Assembly: GCF_029051725.1 (NCBI RefSeq)
Contig: NZ_JAACFU010000015.1
Span: forward strand, 105,846 to 169,845
Source: Bradyrhizobium sp. CSS354
Lineage (GTDB): Bacteria; Pseudomonadota; Alphaproteobacteria; Rhizobiales; Xanthobacteraceae
DNA length: 64,000 nucleotides
Direction: 5' to 3'
Shown: positions 15,101-23,811 of the stretch, one piece after another
Layout of the letters: the number at the start of each line of letters is the position of its first letter
Numbering within the stretch: the first letter of the stretch is position 1
Translations under genes and position numbers: made by a program
Notes under the pieces: model-generated
Seen by the model: only the letters and a program-made list of their open reading frames with translations
The model's database searches: none
What the model was told of the DNA's origin: nothing

Positions 15101-17098
15101 TTACTTGGCTCCGGCGAGCAGTTTGGTGCGCGCGTCTTCGGCCCGGATGACGTCGTCGGCCGGAATGTCGAAATCGCGGTGATAGTTGAAGGTGTGACCG
15201 ATGCCGACGGCGAGCATCGCGATGAAGCTCGCGGCCGCCAGCCACCAGATGTACCAGATCAGGCCGAAGCCCATCGCGGTGGCAAGGCCGGCAAGGATGA
15301 TGCCGGTGCCGGTGCTGCTGGGCATGTGGATCGGCTTGAACCCAAGGAGCGGGCGCTGATAGCCGCGCTTCTTCATGTCCCACCACGCGTCATTGTCGTG
15401 AACGACGGGGGTGAAAGCGAAGTTGTAGGCCGGCGGCGGCGAGGAGGTCGCCCATTCCAGCGTGCGCGCATCCCAGGGATCGCCGGTGACGTCCTTGAGC
15501 TGCTCGCGCCTGAGGAAGCTGACCGCGAACTGGATCAGCATCGAGAGGATGCCGAGGAAGACCAGGAAAGCTCCGATGCCGGCCACGATGAACCAGATCT
15601 GCAGGCTCGGGTCGTCGAACACACGTAGCCGGCGGGTCACGCCCATCAGGCCGAGCACATAGAGCGGCATGAAGGCGAGGTAGAAGCCCGTGACCCAGAA
15701 CCAGAATGACAGCTTGCCCCAGAACGGGTCGAGCTTGAAGCCGAACGCCTTCGGGAACCAGTAGCCGATGCCGGCGAACGCGCCGAACACGACGCCGCCG
15801 ATGATCACGTTGTGGAAGTGCGCGATCAGGAACAGGCTGTTGTGCAGGACGAAGTCGGCTGGCGGCACCGCGAGCAACACGCCGGTCATGCCGCCGAGCA
15901 CGAAGGTCAGCATGAACGCGATCGTCCACATCATCGGCAGCTCGAAGCGGATGCGGCCGCGATACATCGTGAACAGCCAGTTGAACATCTTCGCCCCCGT
16001 CGGGATCGAGATGATCATCGTGGTGATGCCGAAGAAGGAGTTGACGCTGGCGCCCGACCCCATCGTGAAGAAGTGGTGCAGCCAGACCAGGTAGGACAGG
16101 ATCGTGATGACCACCGTGGCGTAGACCATCGAGGTGTAGCCGAACAGCCGCTTGCCCGAGAAGGTCGAGGTCACTTCCGAGAAGATGCCGAAGGCGGGGA
16201 GAACCAGGATGTAGACCTCGGGATGACCCCAGATCCAGATCAGGTTCACGTACATCATCGGGCTGCCGCCGAAATCGTTCGTGAAGAAGTTTGTGCCGAC
16301 GTAGCGGTCGAGCGAAAGCAGCGCGAGCACGACGGTCAGAACCGGGAAGGAAGCGACGATCAGCACGTTGGTGCAGAGCGCGGTCCAGGTGAACACCGGC
16401 ATCCGCATCATGGTCATGCCCGGGCACCGCAGCTTGACGATGGTGCAGATCAGGTTGATGCCGGACAGTGTCGTCCCGACGCCCGCGACCTGCAGCCCCC
16501 ATATGTAATAGTCGACGCCGACATCCGGACTGTAGCCGATGTTCGACAGCGGCGGATAAGCGAGCCAGCCGGTGCGGGCGAATTCGCCGATGAACAGCGA
16601 AGCCATCACCAGCACCGCGCCGCCGACCGTCATCCAGAAGCTGAAATTGTTCAGGAACGGGAACGACACGTCGCGCGCACCGATCTGGAGCGGCACGACG
16701 AAGTTCATCAGGCCGGTAACCAGCGGCATCGCCACGAAGAAGATCATGATCACGCCGTGGGCGGTGAAGACCTGGTCGTAGTGATGCGAGTTGAGATAGC
16801 CCTCCGAGCCGCCGAAGGCGAGCGCCTGCTGCAACCGCATCATCAGCGCGTCGGCGAAGCCGCGCAGCAGCATCACGATGCCGAGGATCATGTACATGAT
16901 GCCGATGCGCTTGTGGTCGACGCTGGTGAACCACTCGCTCCAGAGATAACCCCAGACGCGGAAATAGGTCAGGCCGGCGACCATGATGAGGCCGCCGGTT
17001 GCAACCACGGCAAAGGTGCCGACGACGATCGGCTCGTGCAGCGGCAGCGATTCGAAGGTGAGCCGGCCGAAGATGAGCTTGAGAAGATCAGGAGACAT
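15101..17098 (-). CDS. cyoB: Cytochrome o ubiquinol oxidase subunit I
   Basis: 665 residues, the usual length, with about 15 membrane helices. It carries the heme and copper ligands of a bo3-type oxidase: TAHGVIMIFF (low-spin heme His), WGHPEVYILVLP (CuB His cross-linked Tyr region), LHHFFT (two CuB His) and FLIAHFHNVIIGG (high-spin and low-spin heme His). It oxidises ubiquinol and reduces oxygen to water while pumping protons. The start is ATG 17098, 11 bp after cyoA; the frame is open upstream only as a shadow of cyoA. Confidence 0.97.
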   Translation of the reverse strand: MSPDLLKLIFGRLTFESLPLHEPIVVGTFAVVATGGLIMVAGLTYFRVWGYLWSEWFTSVDHKRIGIMYMILGIVMLLRGFADALMMRLQQALAFGGSEGYLNSHHYDQVFTAHGVIMIFFVAMPLVTGLMNFVVPLQIGARDVSFPFLNNFSFWMTVGGAVLVMASLFIGEFARTGWLAYPPLSNIGYSPDVGVDYYIWGLQVAGVGTTLSGINLICTIVKLRCPGMTMMRMPVFTWTALCTNVLIVASFPVLTVVLALLSLDRYVGTNFFTNDFGGSPMMYVNLIWIWGHPEVYILVLPAFGIFSEVTSTFSGKRLFGYTSMVYATVVITILSYLVWLHHFFTMGSGASVNSFFGITTMIISIPTGAKMFNWLFTMYRGRIRFELPMMWTIAFMLTFVLGGMTGVLLAVPPADFVLHNSLFLIAHFHNVIIGGVVFGAFAGIGYWFPKAFGFKLDPFWGKLSFWFWVTGFYLAFMPLYVLGLMGVTRRLRVFDDPSLQIWFIVAGIGAFLVFLGILSMLIQFAVSFLRREQLKDVTGDPWDARTLEWATSSPPPAYNFAFTPVVHDNDAWWDMKKRGYQRPLLGFKPIHMPSSTGTGIILAGLATAMGFGLIWYIWWLAAASFIAMLAVGIGHTFNYHRDFDIPADDVIRAEDARTKLLAGAK

Positions 17099-17109
17099 GC
17101 GGGATCTCT

Positions 17110-18270
17110 TTACGAATCTGACTTCGGACGTTGTCCGAGGAAGAAGGACGAGGACTTCAGCGGCGTGAAAGTCGGCCGCTTCAGGCCGGCGCCGAGCAGC
17201 GGCGCGGTGTCGAGAGGTGCCGTGATGGAGGCGGTGGTCCTGCCCTGCGGCGCCTCGGGCGTGCAGGTGCCGGCGACGAAGGTCGGCTCCGGCCCAAGCG
17301 CCGTGCCGCGGCGGGCGTATTTGTCGTAGGCCAGTGACAGGGTGTTGTTCAGGCCCTCGTGGCCGAGGCCGCCCTTGGCGTCGATCGCCATCATCTCGCT
17401 CTGGCACATCTTTCCGGTCTCGACGCACATGTTGAGGATCAGGCGGTAGAGATCGGAATCGATCGTGCCGTAGCGCCGCACCGGCTCGTTCTGGCTGGGC
17501 TTTTCGAGTTGGAGATATTCGGCACGCCCGAGCGAGCCGCCGCCGGACTTGGCGCTGGCGATCCAGGCGTCAAAGTCCTTGTCGTCGAGACCCTGGAAGT
17601 TGAAGTGCATGCCGGAGAAGCCGGCGCCGCTGTAGTTCGCCGAAAAGCCCCGGTAGGTGCCGGCGTGGTTCACGACGGCGTGGAGCTTGGTCTCCATGCC
17701 CGGCATCGCGTAGATCTGGCCGGCCAGCGCGGGGATGTAGAACGAATTCATCACCGAGGACGCTGTGATGCGGAAGTTGATGGGACGATCGACCGGAGCT
17801 GCCAGATCGTTGACGGTGGCGATGCCGTAGTCCGGATAGATAAAGAGCCACTTCCAGTCGAGCGCGACGACGTCGACCTCGAGCGGGGCCTTTGACTGGT
17901 CCACGGCGCGGTCGGCATGGATGCGGCCGAGCGTGCGATAGGGGTCCAGCAGATGCGTACCCATCCAGGTCAGCGCGCCCAGGCAAACGATAATCAGAAG
18001 CGGCGCCGACCAGATCACCAGCTCGAGGCTGGTCGAGTGGTCCCATTCCGGCTCGTACCGGGCGTCGGTGTTGGACTGGCGGTAGCGCCAGGCGAACAGC
18101 ACCGTCAGCGCCATCACGGGCACGACAATCAAGAGCATCAGGACGGTGGAAATGATGACGAGGTCGCGCTGTTGCGCCGCGATATCGCCGGCCGGCGCCA
18201 GCACGACGTAGTTGCAGCCGCTGAGCGCAACCGCCAGGGGTAGCAGCGCCAGAATCTTGAAACGGGACAC
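17110..18270 (-). CDS. cyoA: Cytochrome o ubiquinol oxidase subunit II (lipoprotein)
   Basis: 386 residues from GTG 18270, which gives a lipoprotein signal (SRFKILALLPLAVALSGC) with lipobox LSGC and AAGG as ribosome site; a TTG at 18357 would add 29 residues of doubtful value. Two membrane helices follow, then the periplasmic cupredoxin-like domain (VDVVALDWKWLFIYPDYG), which lacks the CuA cysteine ligands as expected for a quinol oxidase. The C-terminal extension (MCVETGKMCQSEMMAID onward) is typical of CyoA in alphaproteobacteria. It is the first gene of the operon. Confidence 0.95.
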   Translation of the reverse strand: MSRFKILALLPLAVALSGCNYVVLAPAGDIAAQQRDLVIISTVLMLLIVVPVMALTVLFAWRYRQSNTDARYEPEWDHSTSLELVIWSAPLLIIVCLGALTWMGTHLLDPYRTLGRIHADRAVDQSKAPLEVDVVALDWKWLFIYPDYGIATVNDLAAPVDRPINFRITASSVMNSFYIPALAGQIYAMPGMETKLHAVVNHAGTYRGFSANYSGAGFSGMHFNFQGLDDKDFDAWIASAKSGGGSLGRAEYLQLEKPSQNEPVRRYGTIDSDLYRLILNMCVETGKMCQSEMMAIDAKGGLGHEGLNNTLSLAYDKYARRGTALGPEPTFVAGTCTPEAPQGRTTASITAPLDTAPLLGAGLKRPTFTPLKSSSFFLGQRPKSDS

Positions 18271-18337
18271 GGGCCGAGCCTTATGAGAATGAGTTTCCTT
18301 TGCGGGCCCAAGGGGTAGCTGCGGCGCAGCAATCGGG

Positions 18338-18360
18338 ACATTGGACAATTTGTCCAATGT
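18338..18360. promoter_or_regulatory. Perfect inverted repeat between cyoA and the MFS gene
   Basis: ACATTGGACAA (18338-18348), a single T, then TTGTCCAATGT (18350-18360): a perfect 11-bp dyad. It lies 68 bp upstream of cyoA and 92 bp upstream of the divergent transporter gene, a position expected for an operator serving one or both. The cognate regulator is not known. Confidence 0.65.
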
Positions 18361-18452
18361 TGCAGTGCGGGATGTTGCGCCAGACAGGCTTGGATTGCCT
18401 GGCGCCTTGCCGGGCGGTCGGCTTTGGTTTTCAGGACGTTAAGGGCGCACGA

Positions 18453-19778
18453 ATGGCGATGGCACAGACCCCCGCAATGGCAGACCACTCGGGCGAGCAC
18501 GGCCACGACCAGGCCAGTCCCGGCGAGATCGCTATCGGCGTCATCATCGGCCGCACCTCGGAATTCTTCGACTTCTTCGTCTTCGCGATCGCCTCGGTGA
18601 TCGTCTTCCCGCGCCTGGTATTTCCGTTCACGAGCGAACTGACCGGCACCCTCTATTCCTTCATGATCTTCGCGCTGGCCTTCATGGCGCGGCCGATCGG
18701 CACCGTCATTTTCATGACGGTCGACCGCGAATACGGCAAGACGGCCAAGCTGATCTCGGCGCTGTTCCTGCTCGGCACCGCCACCGTCGCGATCGCGTTC
18801 CTGCCCGGCTATCACGAGATCGGCGTTGCCGCGATCTGGCTGCTGGCGCTGGCGCGCATCGCACAGGGTCTGGCCTGGGGCGGCGCCTGGGACGGCATGG
18901 CCTCGCTGCTGGCGCTGAACGCGCCGCCTTCGAAGCGCGGCTGGTACGCGATGGTGCCGCAGCTTGGCGCGCCGCTCGGTCTGATCGTGGCGAGCGGGCT
19001 GTTCGCCTATTTCGCCGGGAATCTCTCGGCCGACGATTTCTTCGATTGGGGCTGGCGCTATCCGTTCTTCGTCGCCTTTGCCATCAACGTCGTGGCGCTG
19101 TTCGCGCGGCTGCGCATGGTGACGACGGAAGAATATGCCTCGCTGTTCGAGACCCGCGAATTGCAGCCCTCGCGCATCTCCGAGACCGTGGCGCGCGAAG
19201 GCCAGAACATCATGCTCGGTGCGTTTGCACCGCTGGCAAGCTTCGCGCTGTTTCACATGGTCACGGTGTTTCCACTGTCCTGGGTGTTCCTGTTCACCCG
19301 CGAAAGCCCGGTGCGCTTCCTGATCATCGAGATCGTCGCCGCCGTGTTCGGCGTCGGCGCGATCGTGCTCTCCGGCGTCATCGCCGATCGCGTCGGCCGC
19401 AAGTCGTTGCTGATGGGATCGGCGATCGCGATCGCGATCTACAGCGGCTTTGCCCCGCAGCTGCTCGATGCCGGCGCGTTCGGCGAGACCATCTACATGG
19501 TGATCGGGTTCATCCTGCTCGGTCTGTCGTTCGGCCAGTCGTCGGGTGCGATCGCCTCGAACTTCAAGCAGACGTATCGCTACACGGCTTCGGCGCTGAC
19601 CTCCGACATGGCCTGGCTGTTCGGCGCCGGCTTTGCACCGCTGGTCGCTCTGTTGCTTGCGACCAATCTCGGCGTCATTGCCTCGGGTGCGTACCTGCTG
19701 TCGGGCGCGTTCTGGACCTTGCTCGCGCTATGGCTCAGCGGCCAGCGCGAGGCCGGCGATATGGACGCGGGGCGCTGA
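18453..19778 (+). CDS. MFS transporter, metabolite:H+ symporter type
   Basis: 441 residues from ATG 18453, with AAGGG 8 bases upstream. Twelve hydrophobic segments and the MFS loop motif (DREYGK, and DRVGRKSLLMG in the second half) place it near the metabolite:H+ symporter group (ShiA/ProP/KgtP-like). The N-terminus is His-rich (MADHSGEHGHDQ). The substrate cannot be read from the sequence; it is divergent from the cyo operon with a shared intergenic dyad, a common arrangement in Bradyrhizobium. An organic acid or an osmolyte would be typical. Confidence 0.85.
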   Translation: MAMAQTPAMADHSGEHGHDQASPGEIAIGVIIGRTSEFFDFFVFAIASVIVFPRLVFPFTSELTGTLYSFMIFALAFMARPIGTVIFMTVDREYGKTAKLISALFLLGTATVAIAFLPGYHEIGVAAIWLLALARIAQGLAWGGAWDGMASLLALNAPPSKRGWYAMVPQLGAPLGLIVASGLFAYFAGNLSADDFFDWGWRYPFFVAFAINVVALFARLRMVTTEEYASLFETRELQPSRISETVAREGQNIMLGAFAPLASFALFHMVTVFPLSWVFLFTRESPVRFLIIEIVAAVFGVGAIVLSGVIADRVGRKSLLMGSAIAIAIYSGFAPQLLDAGAFGETIYMVIGFILLGLSFGQSSGAIASNFKQTYRYTASALTSDMAWLFGAGFAPLVALLLATNLGVIASGAYLLSGAFWTLLALWLSGQREAGDMDAGR

Positions 19779-19791
19779 TCGGGCGGAGCTT

Positions 19792-19884
19792 GTAGGGTGG
19801 GCAAAGGCGCGTAAGCGCCGTGCCCACCATCTATCAACAATCCTGATCGGGAATGGTGGGCACGCTTCGCTTTGCCCACCCTAC
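19792..19884. repeat. GTAGGGTGGGC palindromic repeat
   Basis: The outer pair GTAGGGTGGGCAAAG / CTTTGCCCACCCTAC and the inner pair GTGCCCACCAT / ATGGTGGGCAC form nested inverted repeats around a 20-base centre. Same family as 11272-11351. Confidence 0.85.
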
Positions 19885-19900
19885 GGCAGTTTAGCGTACG

Positions 19901-21400
19901 TCAATCCGCCACGACCTTAACACGATCGCGCACCTTTACCTGCGCGTTGCGATCGAGGCCGTTGAGGACGCGAAAACGCTCGGCCGGGTGATCGACGCCG
20001 GCCATGCGGTGGGAGAGCGATTCCACGGTGTCGCCGGGCTGCACGGTGATGACCTTGATGCGCAGCGGGCGCGCGGCCTGGATCTCGTCGAGCGTCAGGC
20101 GGCGGAATGAACCGACGGTCTCGCGCGCATTGCGCTCGCTCTCGGTCGACTTCTGCCGCGCCGCGAAGATGAAGCGGTAGACGTCGCTGCCGAAGCGCAG
20201 CGCATAGACCTTGAACTGCCACTGGTCGCCCTTGGCGGTGGCGGACGCAGCCGGAAAACCGTTGATGGTGATGTCCTCGGTGGAGGCCTTCTCGACACCC
20301 TCCATCCAGCCGGAATTCAGGTAATCGCCGAGCGACTGTTCGGCCGGCACCCGCACGACGTCGAAACGCATCGCCTGCGAGCCGCCGTCGCGCACGCCGA
20401 TCACGGCCTGCGCGGTATTGTCCAGCGTAAAATTGTCCGGCGCCTGGAAGGTGAAGCCGAGCTTCGGATGCAGGAAGCGCCGGCCGCGGACAAATCCTTC
20501 GCTGGGATCTTCGCCGTAGACGAGATTGTCGATCGCGGCGAGATAGGTCTCGCGGTCGCGCTCGCCGCCCTCTGGCGCAGCGTATTGCCGCGCGATGGTC
20601 TGCGCGTTCTGCACGCGCTCGGGCGTTGCCGGATGCGACGAGGTGAAATCCTGCGCGCGCGGATCGAGCGAGGTCTTGCCGACCTTCAGCTCGGCATTGC
20701 GCTCCATCGCCGAGAGAAAGCGTGCGGCACCATAAGGGTCGAAACGGGCCTTGGCGGAAATCCCGACGCCGACACCGTCGGCCTCGAACTCCTGATTGCG
20801 CGAAAAGCTCGCCATGGTGAGCTTGGTCTTGGCGAGCGCGAGCGCGGTGAGATCGGGATCGTTGCTCATGTCGGTGACGACGCGGGTGACGATCGCGGCC
20901 TGGCGGGCCTGGTCCTCACGCATCGCGGCGTGCTTGGACAGCACATGCGCCATCTCGTGGCTGAGCACGGAGGACAATTCCGACGTGTCACTCGCGAGCG
21001 CAAGCAGACCGCGCGTGACATAGAGCTGGCCGTTCGGCAGCGCGAAGGCGTTCACCGCGCCGGAATTGAGAATCGTGACCCGGTAACCCTGGTCGGGGCG
21101 GTCGGACGCCGCGACCAGCCGGTCGACGGTCTTGCTGACGAGCGATTCGAGCCTGGGGTCGTCATAGGTACCGCCATAGCTCGCCAGGATGCGCTCGTGC
21201 TCCTTCTCGGTGGCGGGGGTCTGCGCGACGGCGGGCTTCGGCTTGGGCATCGCGACGGTCGGCGGCGCCGCCGCGGTCTGGAAGCGGCCCATATCGCCGC
21301 AACCGGCAAGGGCTGAACCGAGCACGAGGCATAGCGCAGCCGGCGCTGCCCGCAGGCGGCGGCGTTCACCTTGTCCGTGCCGTCCTAGCACCCCATTCAC
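19901..21400 (-). CDS. M48-family metalloprotease lipoprotein with C-terminal LysM-like domain
   Basis: 499 residues from GTG 21400. The lipoprotein signal ends at Cys34 (LGSALAGC). The M48 domain contains the zinc motif HEMAH (148-152) and the downstream glutamate in NQEFEADGVG near 205, then the FTSSHPATPERV segment usual for BepA/LoiP relatives. A second domain (about 290-440) follows, and the last 50 residues (ITVQPGDTVESLSHRMAG) are LysM-like, suggesting peptidoglycan contact. It is a periplasm-facing protease probably involved in outer membrane protein quality control, by family analogy. It is adjacent to and in the same direction as the nuclease-like gene upstream. Confidence 0.9.
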   Translation of the reverse strand: MNGVLGRHGQGERRRLRAAPAALCLVLGSALAGCGDMGRFQTAAAPPTVAMPKPKPAVAQTPATEKEHERILASYGGTYDDPRLESLVSKTVDRLVAASDRPDQGYRVTILNSGAVNAFALPNGQLYVTRGLLALASDTSELSSVLSHEMAHVLSKHAAMREDQARQAAIVTRVVTDMSNDPDLTALALAKTKLTMASFSRNQEFEADGVGVGISAKARFDPYGAARFLSAMERNAELKVGKTSLDPRAQDFTSSHPATPERVQNAQTIARQYAAPEGGERDRETYLAAIDNLVYGEDPSEGFVRGRRFLHPKLGFTFQAPDNFTLDNTAQAVIGVRDGGSQAMRFDVVRVPAEQSLGDYLNSGWMEGVEKASTEDITINGFPAASATAKGDQWQFKVYALRFGSDVYRFIFAARQKSTESERNARETVGSFRRLTLDEIQAARPLRIKVITVQPGDTVESLSHRMAGVDHPAERFRVLNGLDRNAQVKVRDRVKVVAD

Positions 21401-21426
21401 GTCGCTTAACCCGTGCCTGGCCCCTT

Positions 21427-22191
21427 TTAGGGCCTTACCCCTGTCGGCTCGTTTGCGCCCAGCAACTCGATTTGTCCCACGAGGCGTACATCGATACGCG
21501 GCCCCGTATTCCCCTCAGCCCAGCCCCGGACGCGAATACGTTTATTTTCCAGAGACTTAGGGGCGATCCCGGCGCTTTCGAACGCGGGTACCATGCGCTT
21601 TGAAATAGTCACGGCGAAGCCGCGTGTCCAGTTTCGTCCGAAGTTGAGGTAGGTCATTGCCCCAGCTTGCCGGACCGACAGGACTTTGCCTTCGACCACC
21701 ACAAAACGCCCGATCCCCGCCAAAATATCGTCCGAACTTTCCGCGTTTTTTATGGCCGACGGGTCAGCCCAGCTGCCCTTTTTTTGGCGCCTCGCCTCAG
21801 CCTCCGACGTCATCAGGAGGGCCGCGCAGTCCTTATCGGCGATCTCGGCGGAGACGATGGCGTCGCCTTGGGCGAGGAGCGTCGCCTGCACGGAGATGTC
21901 GCTCTCGCCGACAAAGACCAGCGCGCCCTGGCGGCCATAGCGATCGGGCGTGTCGTCGGCACTGCGCAGGATCACGTCGCGACCGACGAGCAGCGCGGTC
22001 AGCGCCTGCTTCGTGGTCGCGGTCGGCTCGATGCCGGTCAGCCGAATTTCCCGGCCGTCATCGAGACGCAGACTGCGCGCATCGACCGCGGTGACGCGGC
22101 CTTCGCCTTGGGACTCGAACTGGCACGGGCTCGCGAATGCGTTCTGACTCGCGACGAGAAGGATTGCGATCAGGCGAAGCCGTTGTGTCAC
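21427..22191 (-). CDS. Exported thermonuclease-family protein
   Basis: 254 residues from GTG 22191, giving a signal peptide TQRLRLIAILLVASQNAFA. The SNase/TNase-like OB fold starts at GEGRVTAVDARSLRLDDG; the segments EIRLTGIEP, DRYGRQGALVFVG and EAEARRQKKGSWA are the family landmarks, and arginines occur in the expected places, though the full catalytic set of staphylococcal nuclease (two Arg, one Glu) is not obvious. A further 80 residues (GRFVVVEGKVLSV... onward) resemble a second small OB-like domain. The frame is open to 22413 but that part overlaps a repeat fragment and is not credible. The gene is 26 bp upstream of the M48 gene on the same strand. Confidence 0.8.
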   Translation of the reverse strand: MTQRLRLIAILLVASQNAFASPCQFESQGEGRVTAVDARSLRLDDGREIRLTGIEPTATTKQALTALLVGRDVILRSADDTPDRYGRQGALVFVGESDISVQATLLAQGDAIVSAEIADKDCAALLMTSEAEARRQKKGSWADPSAIKNAESSDDILAGIGRFVVVEGKVLSVRQAGAMTYLNFGRNWTRGFAVTISKRMVPAFESAGIAPKSLENKRIRVRGWAEGNTGPRIDVRLVGQIELLGANEPTGVRP

Positions 22192-22479
22192 GTTGCCCGG
22201 TGAGGTTGCGTTGCGCGACAGTCTTAACTCAAGCGTGGCGTGCCGCGAAGAGGCTTCGTCAGGCTCAGTCATTGCGAGCGCAGCGAAGCAACGACGTGGA
22301 AGCAGTTGCCTGTACTTCGCCATTCCGCTTTGCGGAAAACATGCGCGCCAATCCTGTTCTCGTAGCGCAGCTTCGCTTGATGCGCTCTTGTGCATGCGGC
22401 ATGATTGCGGCAACAGCTTTAACCAAGAGCAACAACCAAGCCGCCATCAGAGTACGGCGCGATAAGGGAGGTCTTTTCG

Positions 22480-23685
22480 ATGAAGCATGTTTTGTCGGGC
22501 ATTTTTGCTGCTGCGTTGGCGCTGAGTGCAAGCGCCGCGCAGGCCCAGGATAAACCGCCACTGAAGATCGGCGGCATCCTCGACATGTCGAGCCTGTATG
22601 CCGACATCACCGGCCCCGGCAGCGAGACCGCGGCCAAGATGGCCGTGGAGGACTTTGGCGGTGAGGTGCTCGGCCGCAAGATCCAGGTGCTGGCCGCCGA
22701 CCATCAGAACAAGGCCGATCTCTCCGCCAACATCGCCCGCGACATGCTCGACAATCAGGGCGTCGAGATGATCTACGACGTCGCGGCCTCCGCGACCGCG
22801 CTCGCCGCCGGAGAGATCGCGAAAGCGCGCAACAAGATCATCATGTTCAACGGCCCGGGCTCGATCCGTCTCACCAACGAGGCCTGCGGTCCCTATACCA
22901 TTCACTACGTGTTCGACACCTACGGCCAAGCCAATGTGACCGGCCTTGCGGCCGTGAAGTCGGGCCTCGACACCTGGTACTTCCTCACCGCTGACTACGC
23001 CTTCGGCCAGGATCTGGAGAAGGACACCAGCGCCGTCGTGACCAAGACTGGCGGCAAGGTGCTCGGCAGCGTGCGTCATCCGCTCAACACGTCGGATTTC
23101 TCGTCGTTCCTGCTCCAGGCCCAGGCCTCGAAAGCAAAGGTGATCGGGCTCGCGAACGCCGGCGGCGACACCGTCAACGCCATCAAGCAGGCGGCCGAGT
23201 TCGGCATCACCAAGGGCGGTCAGAAGGTCTCGCCGCTGCTCGCCTTCGTGACCGACATCGACTCGATCGGGCTCGAGACCGCGCAGGGCCTGTTGCTTGC
23301 GGAAGCCTTCTACTGGGATCTCAACGACGACACCCGCGCGTTCTCGAAGCGCTTCCAGGAGCGCATGAAGCGGCCGCCGACCTCGGCGCAGGCTGGCGTC
23401 TATTCGTCCGTGACGCACTACCTGAAAGCGGTGAAGGCGGCCGGCACGACCGACGCTGCGACGGTGATGAAAGTGATGAAGGAGACGCCGATCAACGACT
23501 TCTTCGCCAAGAACGGCAAGATCCGCGAGGACGGCCGCATGCTGCACGACATGTACCTGTTCGAGGTCAAGAAGCCGTCGGAATCCAAGGGCCGCTGGGA
23601 TGACTACAAGCTGCTCGCCACCGTGCCGGGCAGCGAGGCGTTCCAGTCGCTGGAGCAGTCGCGCTGTCCGCTGGTGAAGAAGTGA
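22480..23685 (+). CDS. ABC transporter substrate-binding protein, Leu/Ile/Val (LivJ) type
   Basis: 401 residues with a clear signal peptide ending at AAQAQD, then a type I periplasmic-binding fold (LKIGGILDMSSLYADITGPG; TADYAFGQDLEKD; TSDFSSFLLQAQASKAKVIGL). Such proteins deliver branched-chain amino acids, amides, urea or aromatic acids to ABC importers. No permease or ATPase gene is next to it, so its transporter must be encoded elsewhere. The next genes, 126 bp on, are a crotonase and a VOC protein in the same direction; a repeat separates them. In Bradyrhizobium these binding proteins are highly amplified, often near aromatic degradation genes, so an aromatic ligand is plausible. Confidence 0.9.
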   Translation: MKHVLSGIFAAALALSASAAQAQDKPPLKIGGILDMSSLYADITGPGSETAAKMAVEDFGGEVLGRKIQVLAADHQNKADLSANIARDMLDNQGVEMIYDVAASATALAAGEIAKARNKIIMFNGPGSIRLTNEACGPYTIHYVFDTYGQANVTGLAAVKSGLDTWYFLTADYAFGQDLEKDTSAVVTKTGGKVLGSVRHPLNTSDFSSFLLQAQASKAKVIGLANAGGDTVNAIKQAAEFGITKGGQKVSPLLAFVTDIDSIGLETAQGLLLAEAFYWDLNDDTRAFSKRFQERMKRPPTSAQAGVYSSVTHYLKAVKAAGTTDAATVMKVMKETPINDFFAKNGKIREDGRMLHDMYLFEVKKPSESKGRWDDYKLLATVPGSEAFQSLEQSRCPLVKK

Positions 23686-23705
23686 CGGCGTGACGTCAGT
23701 CACGA

Positions 23706-23780
23706 CGTCATCCCCGGGCGCGAAGCGAACCCGGGACCTCGAGGTTCCGGGTTCTCGCTTCGCGAGCCCCGGAACGACGG
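23706..23780. repeat. Intergenic CCCCGG...GAACGACGG palindromic repeat
   Basis: CGTCATCCCCGGGCGCGAAG pairs with CTTCGCGAGCCCCGGAACG, with an inner ACCCGGGACCTCGAGGTTCCGGGT stem. Related elements are at 47606-47707 and 50615-50694. Confidence 0.75.
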
Positions 23781-23811
23781 AGATACAAAACAACAACAAG
23801 GGAGACGCCCC

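Noticed and set aside
15812..17329. A 505-codon open frame opposite cyoB/cyoA
   Set aside because: Composition (very rich in His, Asp, Glu, Arg) is that of a complement of membrane-protein codons; both cyo genes are certain.
22260..22330. CATTGCGAGCGCAGCGAAGC fragment as a regulatory site for the binding protein gene
   Set aside because: It looks like a fragment of another common intergenic repeat family in such genomes, with no partner arm here.
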